DNA of 64,000 nucleotides from NCBI RefSeq assembly GCF_039555335.1, contig NC_092635.1:67173558-67237557 (forward strand), written 5' to 3'. This document shows positions 35,165 through 48,224 of this stretch, one piece after another. The notes beneath the pieces are model-generated. The model did not search any database, had not been told where the DNA came from, and was given only the letters and a program-made list of their open reading frames with translations. Origin of the DNA: Amphiura filiformis. Taxonomy: Eukaryota > Echinodermata > Ophiuroidea > Amphilepidida > Amphiuridae. The first letter of the stretch is position 1, and each line of letters starts with the position of its first letter. The position numbers were made by a program, and so were the translations under genes.

Positions 35165-36035
35165 GTGGGGCATTTCCAGCACACACCCAGCACATACCAA
35201 CATACCCAGCACACACCAATATTCAAACTGGAGATTCACCATAACATACTCAGTATATACCAATATTCAAACTGTGGAGATTCATCATAACATATTCAGC
35301 ACACACCAATATTCAAACTGTGGAGATTCATCAATAACATACTCAGCGCACACCAATATTCAAACTGTGGAGATTCATCATAACATAGTCAGCACACACC
35401 AACATTCAAACTGTGGAGATTCACCATAACATACTCAGCACACACCAATATTCAAACTGAGGAGATTCACCATAACATTATACTTAGCACACACCAACAT
35501 TCAAACTGTCGAGATTCATCATAACATACTCAGCGCACACCAACATTCAAACTGTGGAGATTCATAATAACATACTCAGCGACACCAACATTCAAACTGT
35601 GGAGATTCACCATAATATACTCAGCACACATCAATATGCAAACTGGAGATTCACCATAACATACTCAGCACACACCAACATTCAAACTGTGGAGATTCAC
35701 CATAACATACCCAGCATACACCAACATTCAAACTGTGGAGATTCAATATAATATACTCAGCACACATCAATATTCAAACTGGAGATTCACTGTAACATAC
35801 TCAGCACACACCAACAACTGTGAAGATTCACCATAACATACTCAGCAAACACCAATATTCAAACTGTGGAGACTCACCATAACATAGTCAGCACACACCA
35901 ACATTCAAACTGTGGAGATTCAATTCAGCATACTCAGCACACACCAACATACAAACTGTGGAGATTCACCATAACATACTCAACACACACCATTAACATT
36001 CAAACTGTGGAGATTCACTATCCCACTATCGCACT
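35165..36035 (+). repeat. 46-bp minisatellite, array 2
   Basis: About 19 units of the same repeat (ACTGTGGAGATTCACCATAA, CATACTCAGCACACACCAAC). This array is enriched in CCAACATTC rather than CCAATATTC variants, and some units are shortened (ACTGGAGATTC). It borders the GC-rich region starting near 36,090. Confidence 0.9.
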
Positions 36036-36089
36036 CAATAAACAACATTTCAAACTTGGGAATCACAAACACCTTTATTAGTTACATCA

Positions 36090-36560
36090 AGCAAATGTTC
36101 ACTACAAGATTCCTGGCGACGGAGTACCTCTGCTGCAATGTTACTTCGGCTACTACCGCTGCTACTACCAGTACACAAGCCTTTTGTGGCCGACGTTGGT
36201 ACTACACCAAAGTACCAGCGTCGGCCACCATACTGTAGATACCCCAGTAGCAAAGTACTTACATCGATACTCCACCATGCGTCACCTAAGAGTCAACTGC
36301 GATGTACCGAGTAGGTGACTTATAGGCAGACCATGGTCGGGGGTACTTCGATGGCCCTTCAGCGGTAGTACCTGCACAGTAACCGCATCCATGGTGTAGG
36401 GGTGTGTCAGCAGTGAAGTAGCAGTGAAGGTACTCACCCGCGAGGTACTCCGTCGCTAAAGTCCTTTGATCGTAAAGTTCATTAACTTCAAGGCACACGC
36501 CGCGCCCGTGGTACAACTTCGCTGCCGACTCGGCGTTCAACTACGCGTTCAACAAGGCTT
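36090..36560. repeat. GC-rich island full of GGTAC/GTACC words, with a strong hairpin
   Basis: In this AT-rich setting the segment is GC-rich and carries many GTACC/GGTAC/GAGTACC words. A hairpin at 36188-36228 pairs TGGCCGACGTTGGTAC with GTACCAGCGTCGGCCA (one mismatch, loop of about 9). GACGGAGTACCTC (36118) is mirrored by GAGGTACTCCGTC (36442). A second island with the same words lies at 37570-37760. Overlapping ORFs in both strands are frame accidents of GC richness; I do not see a protein. Confidence 0.6.
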
Positions 36561-36829
36561 GAACACGAACGCGTTGAAGTGGAATTATTAATTTGTTATG
36601 ATCTGGATGCAATTGCTTGTTGCACAATGCAGTTTTTCTGTACGCCGGCGACAGTGTTATAATCCTGTTGTTTTTCTTTTGTTTTCCGTTTTGTTCTGTT
36701 AGGAAAGTAACACGGTTTTTTGTTTGTTTGATTGTTTACTTGGTTGGTTAGTTAGCTGTTTGCTTGGCTGACGGTTGCTCAGCTTGGTTGTTTTCATTTG
36801 TAATTTTTATGTTATTTAATTATTTAGTA

Positions 36830-37233
36830 AATTTATTATTTTTCAGAAATATTTAGAAAAGATTACATCATGTATTTTATGTTCATATGTTTTTTTATTC
36901 ATTAACTCATTACTTGCTTTAGTTATTTTACTGATTTATTTATTACCTGTTTATTTATTTAGTTGGTTACTTATTTATTTACTTATGTACTTATAAATTT
37001 ACTTAGTTCTTTCTTTATTTATTTAATTGTTTTTATACTTATTTATTATCTTCACTTATTTATTTACTTACTCATTTAGATATTTATTCATTTATTTATT
37101 TATTTAGTTGCTTATTTACTTACTTGGTTATTTTCTTATCTTCTTATTTTCTTGTTTATTTACTTATTTAGTTATTATTTACCTAATTATTTACTTATTT
37201 GTATAATTAGTTATATACCTATCTCTCTACTAT

Positions 37234-37284
<51 letters not shown>

Positions 37285-37440
37285 CATCTTTGGGTTATTA
37301 TTTATTTAATAACTTATTTACTTGTTTACCTATTTCCTTATTTATTTACTTACTACTTCAGTTATTTGCTTACTTATTTACTTATTTATTTACTTACATA
37401 TGTATTGTTATTTACTTATTTATTCACTCATTTACTAATA
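36830..37440. repeat. Degenerate TTTA/TTAC-rich tract
   Basis: About 600 bp of TATT/TTTA/TTAC tetranucleotides, with a pure (TTTA)n core at about 37228-37283. The 99-codon frame reading ...YLFIYLFIYLF... is the repeat translated and not a gene. Confidence 0.9.
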
Positions 37441-37569
37441 GGCCTACTTAACTTATCCGCTTAAAAATGCCCAAAGAATAAAATAAGAAACATAAATCAA
37501 GAACATATTAATCAATATAAATCAATATGGCAACAGAAATAAATAAGAAATGGCAACCCGCTTGCCTCA

Positions 37570-37760
37570 TTTTTTTTTGCCAGAGTACCCATGTCGGTAC
37601 TCAGCTGCAGAGTACCTGGCAGGTGAGTACCAGTGCGGTACTCGAGTACCTTCAAAGTACCTACGCCACGAGGTATTCGCGAGTTGCAGCCGGCTTGCTG
37701 GGCCACAAGGGTCTGGTGGCCGCGTAGGTACTCGAGAGTAGCAGCGCTGCTACTCTCATG
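37570..37760. repeat. Second GTACC-rich GC island
   Basis: Words GAGTACC, GGTACTC and CGAGTACC recur about eight times (CAGAGTACCTGGCAGGTGAG, TACTCGAGAGTAGCAGCG), plus the palindrome GAGTAGCAGCGCTGCTACTC (37736-37755). It shares vocabulary with 36090-36560, and the two islands bracket the TTTA tract. Confidence 0.6.
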
Positions 37761-38039
37761 AGAATCCCATAGTGTTACCATTTCATTACTATTAATGCTA
37801 CCTTCAAATTCCACATATTTTTTTGCAGAAATACCTTTAGTATATGAAATATGAATATTAATGAGGTTGGTAATGGAAGGACAGTAAAACCTAAATGTGT
37901 TTTGCATAAATTATGTGAATTTTGTAAGGCAACATTGTTTTCAAGGGGGAAAATGCAATCCTTAGAGTGTCAGCTACACTATATCACTTTTCATTTGAAA
38001 TTATGTGTTTCGGTTTTATAAATACAATACACGATGTAT

Positions 38040-38437
38040 TTTTGGTCGAAGCAGCCTAAAAATCAATTTTCATTATCAAAATCAATATATTCATGACAAA
38101 TAACACTTTGATGTTTTGCAAAAGTTCATTCTACAAATACTATACTATGCAAACTTGCTTAATTTATTGTTGTTAATGAGTTATGTACGTTTTACAAAAG
38201 TGTTGTTGTTTCAGCCCTCTTTATAACATAACTCAAGAACCACAGGACCTACAAAAGCATATCTGTGATATTTGAATTCTTCTACACGCTCGCTATGAAA
38301 TGGGCAATGTAGTTTTTGCCAAAGCTCACTACAATTCGCAAGATGCTGTGAAGTACCAAATCGCAACAGTTTGAAAAAGTTAATAACCTTAAGTGGATTA
38401 GCCATGGTAACGAAAGGATGGTAACGGAAGGACACCA
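38040..38437 (+). repeat. Dispersed repeat, copy also at the right window edge
   Basis: Words TTGGTCGAAGCAGCC, TTATTGTTGTTAATGAGTTA and TGTACGTTTTACAAAAGTG occur in the same order at 38,040-38,360 and at 63,799-64,000. TTCGCAAGATGCTGTGAA follows in both. The second copy lacks about 130 bp between GTTGTTGTT and TTCGCAAGATG. Likely an interspersed element; no coding or termini identified. Confidence 0.7.
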
Positions 38438-38779
38438 GATTTACTCATATGTAGCGTATAATAAAATACATAAGAAAAACAAAAATCATAAAAAACACCA
38501 CACACAGTATAAAACTTTAAACCCTCATTGAGCAATTTTGTACAAAAAAACCTTTAATAAAATATTAATGAGGATGCGTAAATTGGATCCGAAGAAATTT
38601 CATTGTAAACATAATTTAAAGTAACTGTAAGATGGCTCAAATTAAAAGGCATGTTGAACTCTTTCATCTGATACCAAATGTGCCAAAATGTGCTGAAAGT
38701 ACGCTTTACAATGACCTCACCACGTGATGTGTTATGCATTCGAACAATTTGCGTCCGGGCTGGCCGCCGTATTTGGACA

Positions 38780-40238
38780 TCACACACCAACATTCAAACT
38801 GGAAATTCAATATAATATACTCAGCACACATCAATATTCAAACTGGAGATTCACCATAACACAGCACACATCAACATTCAAACTGTGGTGATTCACCATA
38901 ACATATAGTCAGCACACACCAATATTCAAACTGTGGAGATTCACCATAACATACCCAGCACACATAGTACATCAACATTCAGCACACATCAACATTCAAG
39001 CTGTGGAGATTCACCAATACATAGTCAGCACACACCAACATTCAAACTGTGGAGATCCACCATAACATAGTCAGCACACACCAATATTCAAACTGTGGAG
39101 ATCCACCATAACATATAGTCAGCACACACCAATATTCAAACTGTGGAGATCCACCATAACATATAGTCAGCACACACCAATATTCAAAATGTGGAGATTC
39201 ACCATAACATATAGTCAGCACACACCAATATTCAAAATGTGGAGATTCACCATAACATAAAAAAAATAGTCAGCACACACCAATATTCAAACTGTGGAGA
39301 TTCACCATAACATACTCAGCACACACCAATATTCAAACTGTGGAGATTCACCATAACATAGTCAGCACACACCAATATTCAAACTGTGGAGATTCACCAT
39401 AACATAGTCAGCACACACCAATATTCAAACTGTGGAGATTCACCATAACATAGTCAGCACACACCAATATTCAAACTGTGGAGATTCACCATAACCATAA
39501 CATAGTCAGCACACACCAATATTCAAACTGTGGAGATTCACCATAACATAGTCAGCACACACCAATGTTCAAACTGTGGAGATTCACCATAACATACTCA
39601 GCACACACCAATATTCAAACTGTGGAGATTCACCATAACATAGTCAACACACACCAATGTTCAAACTGTGGAGATTCACCATAACATACTCAGCACACAC
39701 CAATATGCAAACTGTGGAGATTCACCATAACATAGTCAGCACACACCAATATTCAAACTGTGGAGATTCACCATAACATAGTCAGCACACACCAATATTC
39801 AAAATGTTGAGATTCACCATAGCATACTCAGCACACACCAATATTCAAAATGTGGAGATTCGCCGTAACATACTCAGCGCACACCAACATTCAAACTGTG
39901 GAGATTCGCCATAACATAGTCAGCACACACCAATATTCAAACTGTGGAGATTCACCATAACATACTCAGCACACACCAATATTCAAAATGTGGAGATTCG
40001 CCATAACATACTCAGCACACATCAACATTATATTCAAGCTGTGGAGATTCACCATAACATAGTCAGCACACACCAATATTCAAACTGTGGAGATTCACCA
40101 TAACATACTCAGCACACACCAATATTCAAAATGTGGAGATTCGCCATAACATACTCAGCGCACACCAACATTCAAACTGTGGAGATTCGCCATAACATAG
40201 TCAGCACACACCAATATTCAAAATGTGGAGATTCGCCA
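38780..40238 (+). repeat. 46-bp minisatellite, array 3
   Basis: About 30 units of the same repeat, with sub-variants such as ATAGTCAGCACACACCAAT, ATTCAAAATGTGGAGATTCG and one insertion of AAAAAA (39260). It ends abruptly at ATTCGCCATAATGTAATTTG, where a unique spacer of about 200 bp begins. Confidence 0.93.
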
Positions 40239-43200
40239 TAATGTAATTTGCATAATCCTTTCATTTGTCCTAGTAGTATATCAATATAGTTGTGTTTTGT
40301 TTGTCTTGTCATTATAGCCTATGATTAAGATGATCTGCTAGAATCGAAATATCAGGCCCTCTAATTTACTCTTTGGCATGAATGAATTTTGTCCTAAACT
40401 CAGCAGCATGTTTCTCAAGGCTATAGAAACTTATACACCACAATATACACCAATATCAAACTGTGGAGATCCACCATAACATACTCAGCACACACCAATA
40501 TTCAAACTGTGGAGATCCACCATATCCACCATAACATAGTTAGCACACACCAACATTCAAACTGTGGAGATTCACCATAACATACTCAGCATATGCCAAT
40601 ATTCAAACTGTGGAGATTCACCATAACATACTCAGCACACACCAATATTCAAACTGTGGAGATCCACCATAACATACTCAGCACATGCCAATATCAAACT
40701 GTAAAGATTCACCATAACATACTCAGCACATGCCAATATCAAACTGTGGAGATTCACCATAACATACTCAGCACACATCAATATTCAAACTGTGGAGATT
40801 CACCATAACATACTCAGCACACACCAATATTCAAACTGTGGAGATTTACCATAACATACTCAGCACACATCAATATTCAAACTGTGGAGATTCACCATAA
40901 CATACCCAGCACATGCCAATATCAAACTGTGGAGATTCACCATAACATACTCAGCACACACCAATATTCAAACTGTGGAGATTAACCATAATATACTCAG
41001 CACATGCCAATATCAAACTGTAAAGATTCACCATAACATACTCAGCACATGCCAATATCAAACTGTGGAGATTCACCATAACATACTCAGCACACATCAA
41101 TATTCAAACTGTGGAGATTCACCATAACATACTCAGCACACACCAATATTCAAACTGTGGAGATTAACCATAACATACTCAGCACACACCAATATTCAAA
41201 CTGTGGAGATTTACCATAACATACTCAGCACACATCAATATTCGAACTGTGGAGATTCACCATAACATACTCAGCACATGCCAATATCAAACTGTGGAGA
41301 TTCACCATAACATACTCAGCACATGGCAATATTCAAACTGTGGAGATTCACCATAACATACTCAGCACATGGCAATATTCAAACTGTGGAGATTCACCAT
41401 AACATAGTCAACACACATTAACATTCAAACTGTGGAGATTCACCATAACATAGTCAACACATACCAATATTCAAGCTGTGGAGATTCACCATAACATACT
41501 CAGCACATGCCAATATCAAACTGTGGAGATTCACCATAACATACTCAGCACATGGCAATATTCAAACTGTGGAGATTCACCATAACATAGTCAGCACATG
41601 GCAATATTCAAACTGTGAAGATTCACCATATGTAGTCAGCACACATTAACATTCAAACTGTGGAGATTCACCATAACATAGTCAACACATACCAATATTC
41701 AAGCTGCTGAGATTCACCATAAACATATTCAGCACACACCAACATTTAAACTGTGGAGATTCACCATAATATACTCAGCACACACCAACATTCAAACTGT
41801 GGAGATCCACCATAACATAGTCAGCACACACCAACATTCAAACTGTGGAGATTCACCATATCATACCCAGCACACACACATATATTCAAACTGTGGAGAT
41901 TCACTTTTTACTCGGCACACACCAATATTCAAACTGGAGATTCACCATAACATACTCAACACACCAATATTCAAACTGGGGAGATTCACCATAACCTACT
42001 CAGTACACACCAACATTCAAACTGTGTAGATTCACCATAACCTACTCAGTACACACCAACATTCAAACTGTGGAGATTCACCATAACATACTCAACACAT
42101 GGCAATATTCAAACTGTGGAGATTCACCATAACATACTCAGCACATGGCAATATTCAAACTGTAGAGATTCACCATACTCGGGACACAACAATATTCACA
42201 CTTTGGAGATGCATCATAATGCCCTTAAAATGTGGAGATTCACCATAACCTACTCAGTACACACCAACATTCAAACTGTGGAGATTCACCATAACATACT
42301 CAGCACACACCAAATATTCAAACTGTGGAGATTCACCATAACATACTCAGCACACACCAATATTCAAACTGTGGATATTCACTTTAACATACACAGCACA
42401 CACCAATATTCAAACTGTAGAGATTCACCATAACATACTCAACACACCAATATTCAAACTGTGGAGATTCACCATAACATACTCAGCACACACCAATATT
42501 CAAACTGTGGAGATTCACCATAACATAGTCAACACACACCAATGTTCAAACTGTGGAGATTCACCATAACATACTCAGCACACACCAATATGCAAACTGT
42601 GGAGATTCACCATAACATAGTCAGCACACACCAATATTCAAACTGTGGAGATTCACCATAACATAGTCAGCACACACCAATATTCAAAATGTTGAGATTC
42701 ACCATAGCATACTCAGCACACACCAATATTCAAAATGTGGAGATTCGCCATAACATATTCAGCGCACACCAACATTCAAACTGTGGAGATTCGCCATAAC
42801 ATAGTCAGCACACACCAATATTCAAACTGTGGAGATTCACCATAACATACTCAGCACACACCAATATTCAAAATGTGGAGATTCGCCATAACATACTCAG
42901 CACACATCAACATTATATTCAAGCTGTGGAGATTCACCATAACATAGTCAGCACACACCAATATTCAAACTGTGGAGATTCACCATAACATACTCAGCAC
43001 ACACCAATATTCAAAATGTGGAGATTCGCCATAACATACTCAGCGCACACCAACATTCAAACTGTGGAGATTCGCCATAACATAGTCAGCACACACCAAT
43101 ATTCAAAATGTGGAGATTCGCCATAATGTAATTTGCATAATCCTTTCATTTGTCCTAGTAGTATATCAATATAGTTGTGTTTTGTTTGTCTTGTCATTAT

Positions 43201-45375
43201 AGCCTATGATTAAGATGATCTGCTAGAATCGAAATATCAGGCCCTCTAATTTACTCTTTGGCATGAATGAATTTTGTCCTAAACTCAGCATGTTTCTCAA
43301 GGCTATAGAAACTTATACACCACAATATACACCAATATCAAACTGTGGAGATCCACCATAACATACTCAGCACACACCAATATTCAAACTGTGGAGATCC
43401 ACCATATCCACCATAACATAGTCAGCACACACCAACATTCAAACTGTGGAGATTCACCATAACATACTCAGCATATGCCAATATTCAAACTGTGGAGATT
43501 CACCATAACATACTCAGCACACACCAATATTCAAACTGTGGAGATCCACCATAACATACTCAGCACATGCCAATATCAAACTGTAAAGATTCACCATAAC
43601 ATACTCAGCACATGCCAATATCAAACTGTGGAGATTCACCATAACATACTCAGCACACATCAATATTCAAACTGTGGAGATTCACCATAACATACTCAGC
43701 ACACACCAATATTCAAACTGTGGAGATTAACCATAACATACTCAGCACACACCAATATTCAAACTGTGGAGATTTACCATAACATACTCAGCACACATCA
43801 ATATTCAAACTGTGGAGATTCACCATAACATACCCAGCACATGCCAATATCAAACTGTGGAGATTCACCATAACATACTCAGCACACACCAATATTCAAA
43901 CTGTGGAGATTAACCATAATATACTCAGCACATGCCAATATCAAACTGTAAAGATTCACCATAACATACTCAGCACATGCCAATATCAAACTGTGGAGAT
44001 TCACCATAACATACTCAGCACACATCAATATTCAAACTGTGGAGATTCACCATAACATACTCAGCACACACCAATATTCAAACTGTGGAGATTAACCATA
44101 ACATACTCAGCACACACCAATATTCAAACTGTGGAGATTTACCATAACATACTCAGCACACATCAATATTCGAACTGTGGAGATTCACCATAACATACTC
44201 AGCACATGCCAATATCAAACTGTGGAGATTCACCATTACATACTCAGCACATGGCAATATTCAAACTGTGGAGATTCACCATAACATACTCAGCACATGG
44301 CAATATTCAAACTGTGGAGATTCACCATAACATAGTCAACACACATTAACATTCAAACTGTGGAGATTCACCATAACATAGTCAACACATACCAATATTC
44401 AAGCTGTGGAGATTCACCATAACATACTCAGCACATGCCAATATCAAACTGTGGAGATTCACCATAACATACTCAGCACATGGCAATATTCAAACTGTGG
44501 AGATTCACCATAACATAGTCAGCACATGGCAATATTCAAACTGTGAAGATTCACCATATGTAGTCAGCACACATTAACATTCAAACTGTGGAGATTCACC
44601 ATAACATAGTCAACACATACCAATATTCAAGCTGCTGAGATTCACCATAAACATATTCAGCACACACCAACATTTAAACTGTGGAGATTCACCATAATAT
44701 ACTCAGCACACACCAACATTCAAACTGTGGAGATCCACCATAACATAGTCAGCACACACCAACATTCAAACTGTGGAGATTCACCATATCATACCCAGCA
44801 CACACACATATATTCAAACTGTGGAGATTCACTTTTACTCGGCACACACCAATATTCAAACTGGAGATTCACCATAACATACTCAACACACCAATATTCA
44901 AACTGGGGAGATTCACCATAACCTACTCAGTACACACCAACATTCAAACTGTGTAGATTCACCATAACCTACTCAGTACACACCAACATTCAAACTGTGG
45001 AGATTCACCATAACATACTCAACACATGGCAATATTCAAACTGTGGAGATTCACCATAACATACTCAGCACATGGCAATATTCAAACTGTAGAGATTCAC
45101 CATACTCGGGACACAACAATATTCACTTTGGAGATGCATCATAATGCCCTTAAAATGTGGAGATTCACCATAACCTACTCAGTACACACCAACATTCAAA
45201 CTGTGGAGATTCACCATAACATACTCAGCACACACCAAATATTCAAACTGTGGAGATTCACCATAACATACTCAGCACACACCAATATTCAAACTGTGGA
45301 TATTCACTTTAACATACACAGCACACACCAATATTCAAACTGTAGAGATTCACCATAACATACTCAACACACCAA
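39596..45375 (+). repeat. ~2.9-kb tandem duplication spanning minisatellite and unique spacer
   Basis: Copy A is about 39596-42480 and copy B about 42481-45375. Matching points are 2885 bp apart at 39596/42481 and 40241/43126. The offset grows to about 2927 further right because copy B has one extra 46-bp unit. Both copies include the same non-repetitive spacer (ATGTAATTTGCATAATCCTT to ACTTATACACC). Differences are few, for example AGCAGCATG versus AGCATG, so the event is recent. Confidence 0.88.
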
Positions 45376-45780
45376 TATTCAAGCTGTGGAGATTCACCAT
45401 AAATATATTCATCACACACCAACATTCAAACTGTGGAGATCCACCATAACATGCTCAGCACACACCAACATTCAAACTGTGGACATTCACCATAACATAC
45501 TCAGCACACACCAATATTCAAACTGTGGAGATTAACCATAAAGATACTCAGCACACACCAACATTCAAACTGTGGAGATTCACCATAACATACTCAGGAC
45601 ACAACGATATTCACACTGTGGAGATTCACTAAATATACCCAGCACACCAACATTCAAACTGTGGAGATTCACCATAACATACTCAGCGCATAACAACATT
45701 CAAACTGTGGAGATTCACCATACTCGGGACACAACAATATTCACACTTTGGAGATGCATCATCATGCCCTTAAAATGTTA
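40436..45780 (+). repeat. 46-bp minisatellite, array 4 (largest)
   Basis: About 5.3 kb of units in several sub-families (ATGCCAATATCAAACTG 45-mers, ATGGCAATATTC, CCAATATTC, GGGACACAACAATATTC), interrupted only by the duplicated unique spacer at 43126-43325. Degeneration increases towards 45,780. ORFs here are frame runs of three-unit (138-bp) length and non-coding. Confidence 0.93.
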
Positions 45781-45811
45781 ACAACTGCTGTTCTTCTCTG
45801 CCACAAACTAT

Positions 45812-45973
45812 AGGCTTATGCTGGTTTCATACTACCCTGCCGCTTGCCGCTGAGCGGCGTGGCGCACGCGCATTGCAGACAAACGGACACAATAAAGGCT
45901 TGCCATTGGTTGACACGCCTTGCCGCTTGCCGCAGTGGCAAGCGGCAGGAAAGTATGCTGGAGGCTTTACCTT
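45812..45973. mobile_element. Foldback MITE with CTGCCGCTTGCC arms
   Basis: TTTCATACTACCCTGCCGCT on the left and the inverse of ATACTTTCCTGCCGCTTGCC on the right. CTTGCCGCTGAGCGGC and GCCGCAGTGGCAAGCGGC form extra local hairpins. The loop is GC-rich with GCGCACGCGCATTG. It lies directly beyond the end of minisatellite array 4. Confidence 0.65.
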
Positions 45974-46928
45974 GTTACCTGATGGCCTACAAATTGTACC
46001 GCTTAACGCTTTCTTTGATCAAATGCCGATTTTCAAGCTATTAATGAGGGATATCGCTTTTCTAACTCTAATGGAAATTAAGTATGACATTTGTGTGTAA
46101 CATCATCCATTTCGAAGCTTGATGTACATATGTTATATGTTTCAAACTCAGCAAAATATCTCCGCTACGGGCCTGTCTATCATGTCTATTTGGTATGGAA
46201 TAGCACATGTCATGCATGCGTATAAGCTTTTACTCCACCAATTTTGGATCATAGTCCACTTTAGAACTTGCATTAAAAAAATAAAAAATACCAACAAAGA
46301 GGTGTAGGCCAATGAGCATTAATTTTAATTTGTATAAGAACAATAATTAAAATTAAAATAAAAACTTACCAAACCAAATCCAACTTCTGAGCAGGCTTCA
46401 GAGTCAATGGCTGCCTTTGATGGCTAGGGATGGACATTATCAGTGGTGTCACTAGAGCTCTAGTACTCTAATCCCGCTACTGTAAAAATATTGCAGTCTG
46501 CCCAGCACTACAATTGTGTGTATACAGGTGTATAAATCATATACCTACCGCCATACTGTGGAGGTTTTTATAACTGTCCTTTCTTGGACATTGTGTGTAT
46601 ACAGGTGTATAAATCATATACCTACCGCCATACAGTGGAGGCTGTTATAACTGTCCTTTCTTGGACATTGAGGGGCTGTTAGAGTAAAAGCTAGCCTAAA
46701 GCCCCTAACTTACACAATCTGTTACACACACATACACATTATCCAGTTAAAACATGCCATCTGTGGAGGTACCTTATTTCTTTCTGAAAACTTAGGGGTC
46801 ATCATTTTAGCTCAAGAAAACCAAGAAAATCATAAATGTCAACTGGGGAGCTCCCCAGTTGGCAGTTCCTCCACAATTAGAAGGTGTGTAAACACATCCA
46901 CCTCCCCAGTTTGAATGCGGTTACAAAG
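45974..46928. other. Short unique stretch with a 77-bp duplication
   Basis: No gene found. 46513-46589 and 46590-46667 are tandem 77-bp copies (GTGTGTATACAGGTGTATAA, CCTACCGCCATAC.GTGGAGG, ACTGTCCTTTCTTGGACATT). An exon-like segment at 46371-46425 on the minus strand was considered and rejected. Confidence 0.7.

Positions 46929-46982
<54 letters not shown>
46929..46982. repeat. (CA)n microsatellite
   Basis: About 26 uninterrupted CA dinucleotides, capable of Z-DNA formation. The minus-strand CVCVCV frame is the repeat translated. Confidence 0.95.
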
Positions 46983-46986
<4 letters not shown>

Positions 46987-47635
46987 CTTCCTGGTAGACT
47001 GTCCCTTTTGGACACACGCGTTATTTCTGGAGAATGTACATTATACAAAATACTCGAGATATTTCACAGAAATTGATTGTGCCAAACTCACATGAAATTG
47101 CAATTAACAATTATCCACATGACGGCAACATTAGGGCTTGATTGATGACAGTAATGTTCTCGTGGGATTTTCTTTTCATTAAGACTGTTACGTGTGATAT
47201 TTATATACATAAATAATTAAGTTAATAATAAAGGCAAAGAAAAGAGTAAAATATGGGTCACCTGTTGACACGTCAACGGCCAGACATAAACCAGACGAGG
47301 CGTACATAAGGTAAAAAGGGAAATATAGTCCAGGGCCTTAAGTGACTAAAACCCCTCCCGTAAGACTAGCATGTTTATTTTGGTTTTTGAACTGAAATCC
47401 AATCTGCAATACCTTGAATTATTCTTCTAGTAATAAGGAACAAAATGTCAGTGGTCACATATCTCTATGATAATTGGTTAATGAGTTAGAGGATAAAATA
47501 TGCAAAAGGCCGATGACCTTTTGTGCATTGGTCGAATTTATTAAATTCTCTGATTGAAGCGAAAATAACCTCACCAAAACGTGGGAGAGGTTGGTATGGC
47601 AGTGGTACCCCCATTCAAAGAATTGTAAAAGTCAT

Positions 47636-48207
47636 ATGTGACCGTCCACGGCGAATGAGCCGTAAATTCCTCCCCCGGTCAATTTTGTTTTATTTCGTGT
47701 TTAAAAAATAAACCTTATAAACTTAAAAATGGTATATCATTTGACTTCAAACGATATCCAGAACCGGGGTTATGGTTTGTTAAACTTTGCTCCTTCAACA
47801 AAATTATAGCTTTTTACGTTTTTACATGTGTCTCTTTTTCCACATTGTTGGCAATAAATATCAAACAGTCATAATTGGCGGTCATTTCAAATCATCCCCA
47901 AGTCAACGAGGTTTAAGAAAGTTCTCTCATTGTTAATTGTTGGTTATGCATACCTGTACAAAATACAATGCCTGGTAACCCACCACTTGAACAGGATTTA
48001 GCACAATAAGCAAACAAAGACTAGAGCTATTAAAAGTTCTATAGCCATCTAAGGTAGAAGCTAATTATCCACTTCAACAATAGGATTATTGATTAGTTTT
48101 TGACTATCGAAATGAGACGGATGTCGGGCCAGCTTAAGTTACCGATGAATATGACCTTCGTACACATTTTACACCGTAACTCAGAATACAATTTAGGGAA
48201 TTTATGC
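47636..48207. mobile_element. Broken copy of the TGTGACCGT MITE with a ~345-bp insertion
   Basis: 47636-47813 matches the 19041-19295 element read from its right end (ATGTGACCGTCCACGGCGAA through CTCCTTCAACAAAATT). The match resumes at 48158-48207 (CGTACACATTTTACACCGTA, GAATACAATTTAGGGAATTT). The intervening 345 bp is unrelated and the final terminus is missing. Confidence 0.7.
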
Positions 48208-48224
48208 TGAAATGCCAAAAGTAT

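Noticed and set aside
37152-37451. 99-codon frame YLFIYLFIYLF
   Set aside because: Translation of a TTTA microsatellite tract.
17855-45781. Many short frames with NIQTVEIHHNILSTHQY-like peptides
   Set aside because: Translations of the 46-bp minisatellite. The period is not a multiple of three, so frames rotate and end quickly.
46371-46425. Exon-like minus-strand segment ending in GTAAGT (SKAAIDSEACSEVGFG)
   Set aside because: One donor-like site and about 17 open codons with no partner exon; other frames are stopped. Not enough support.
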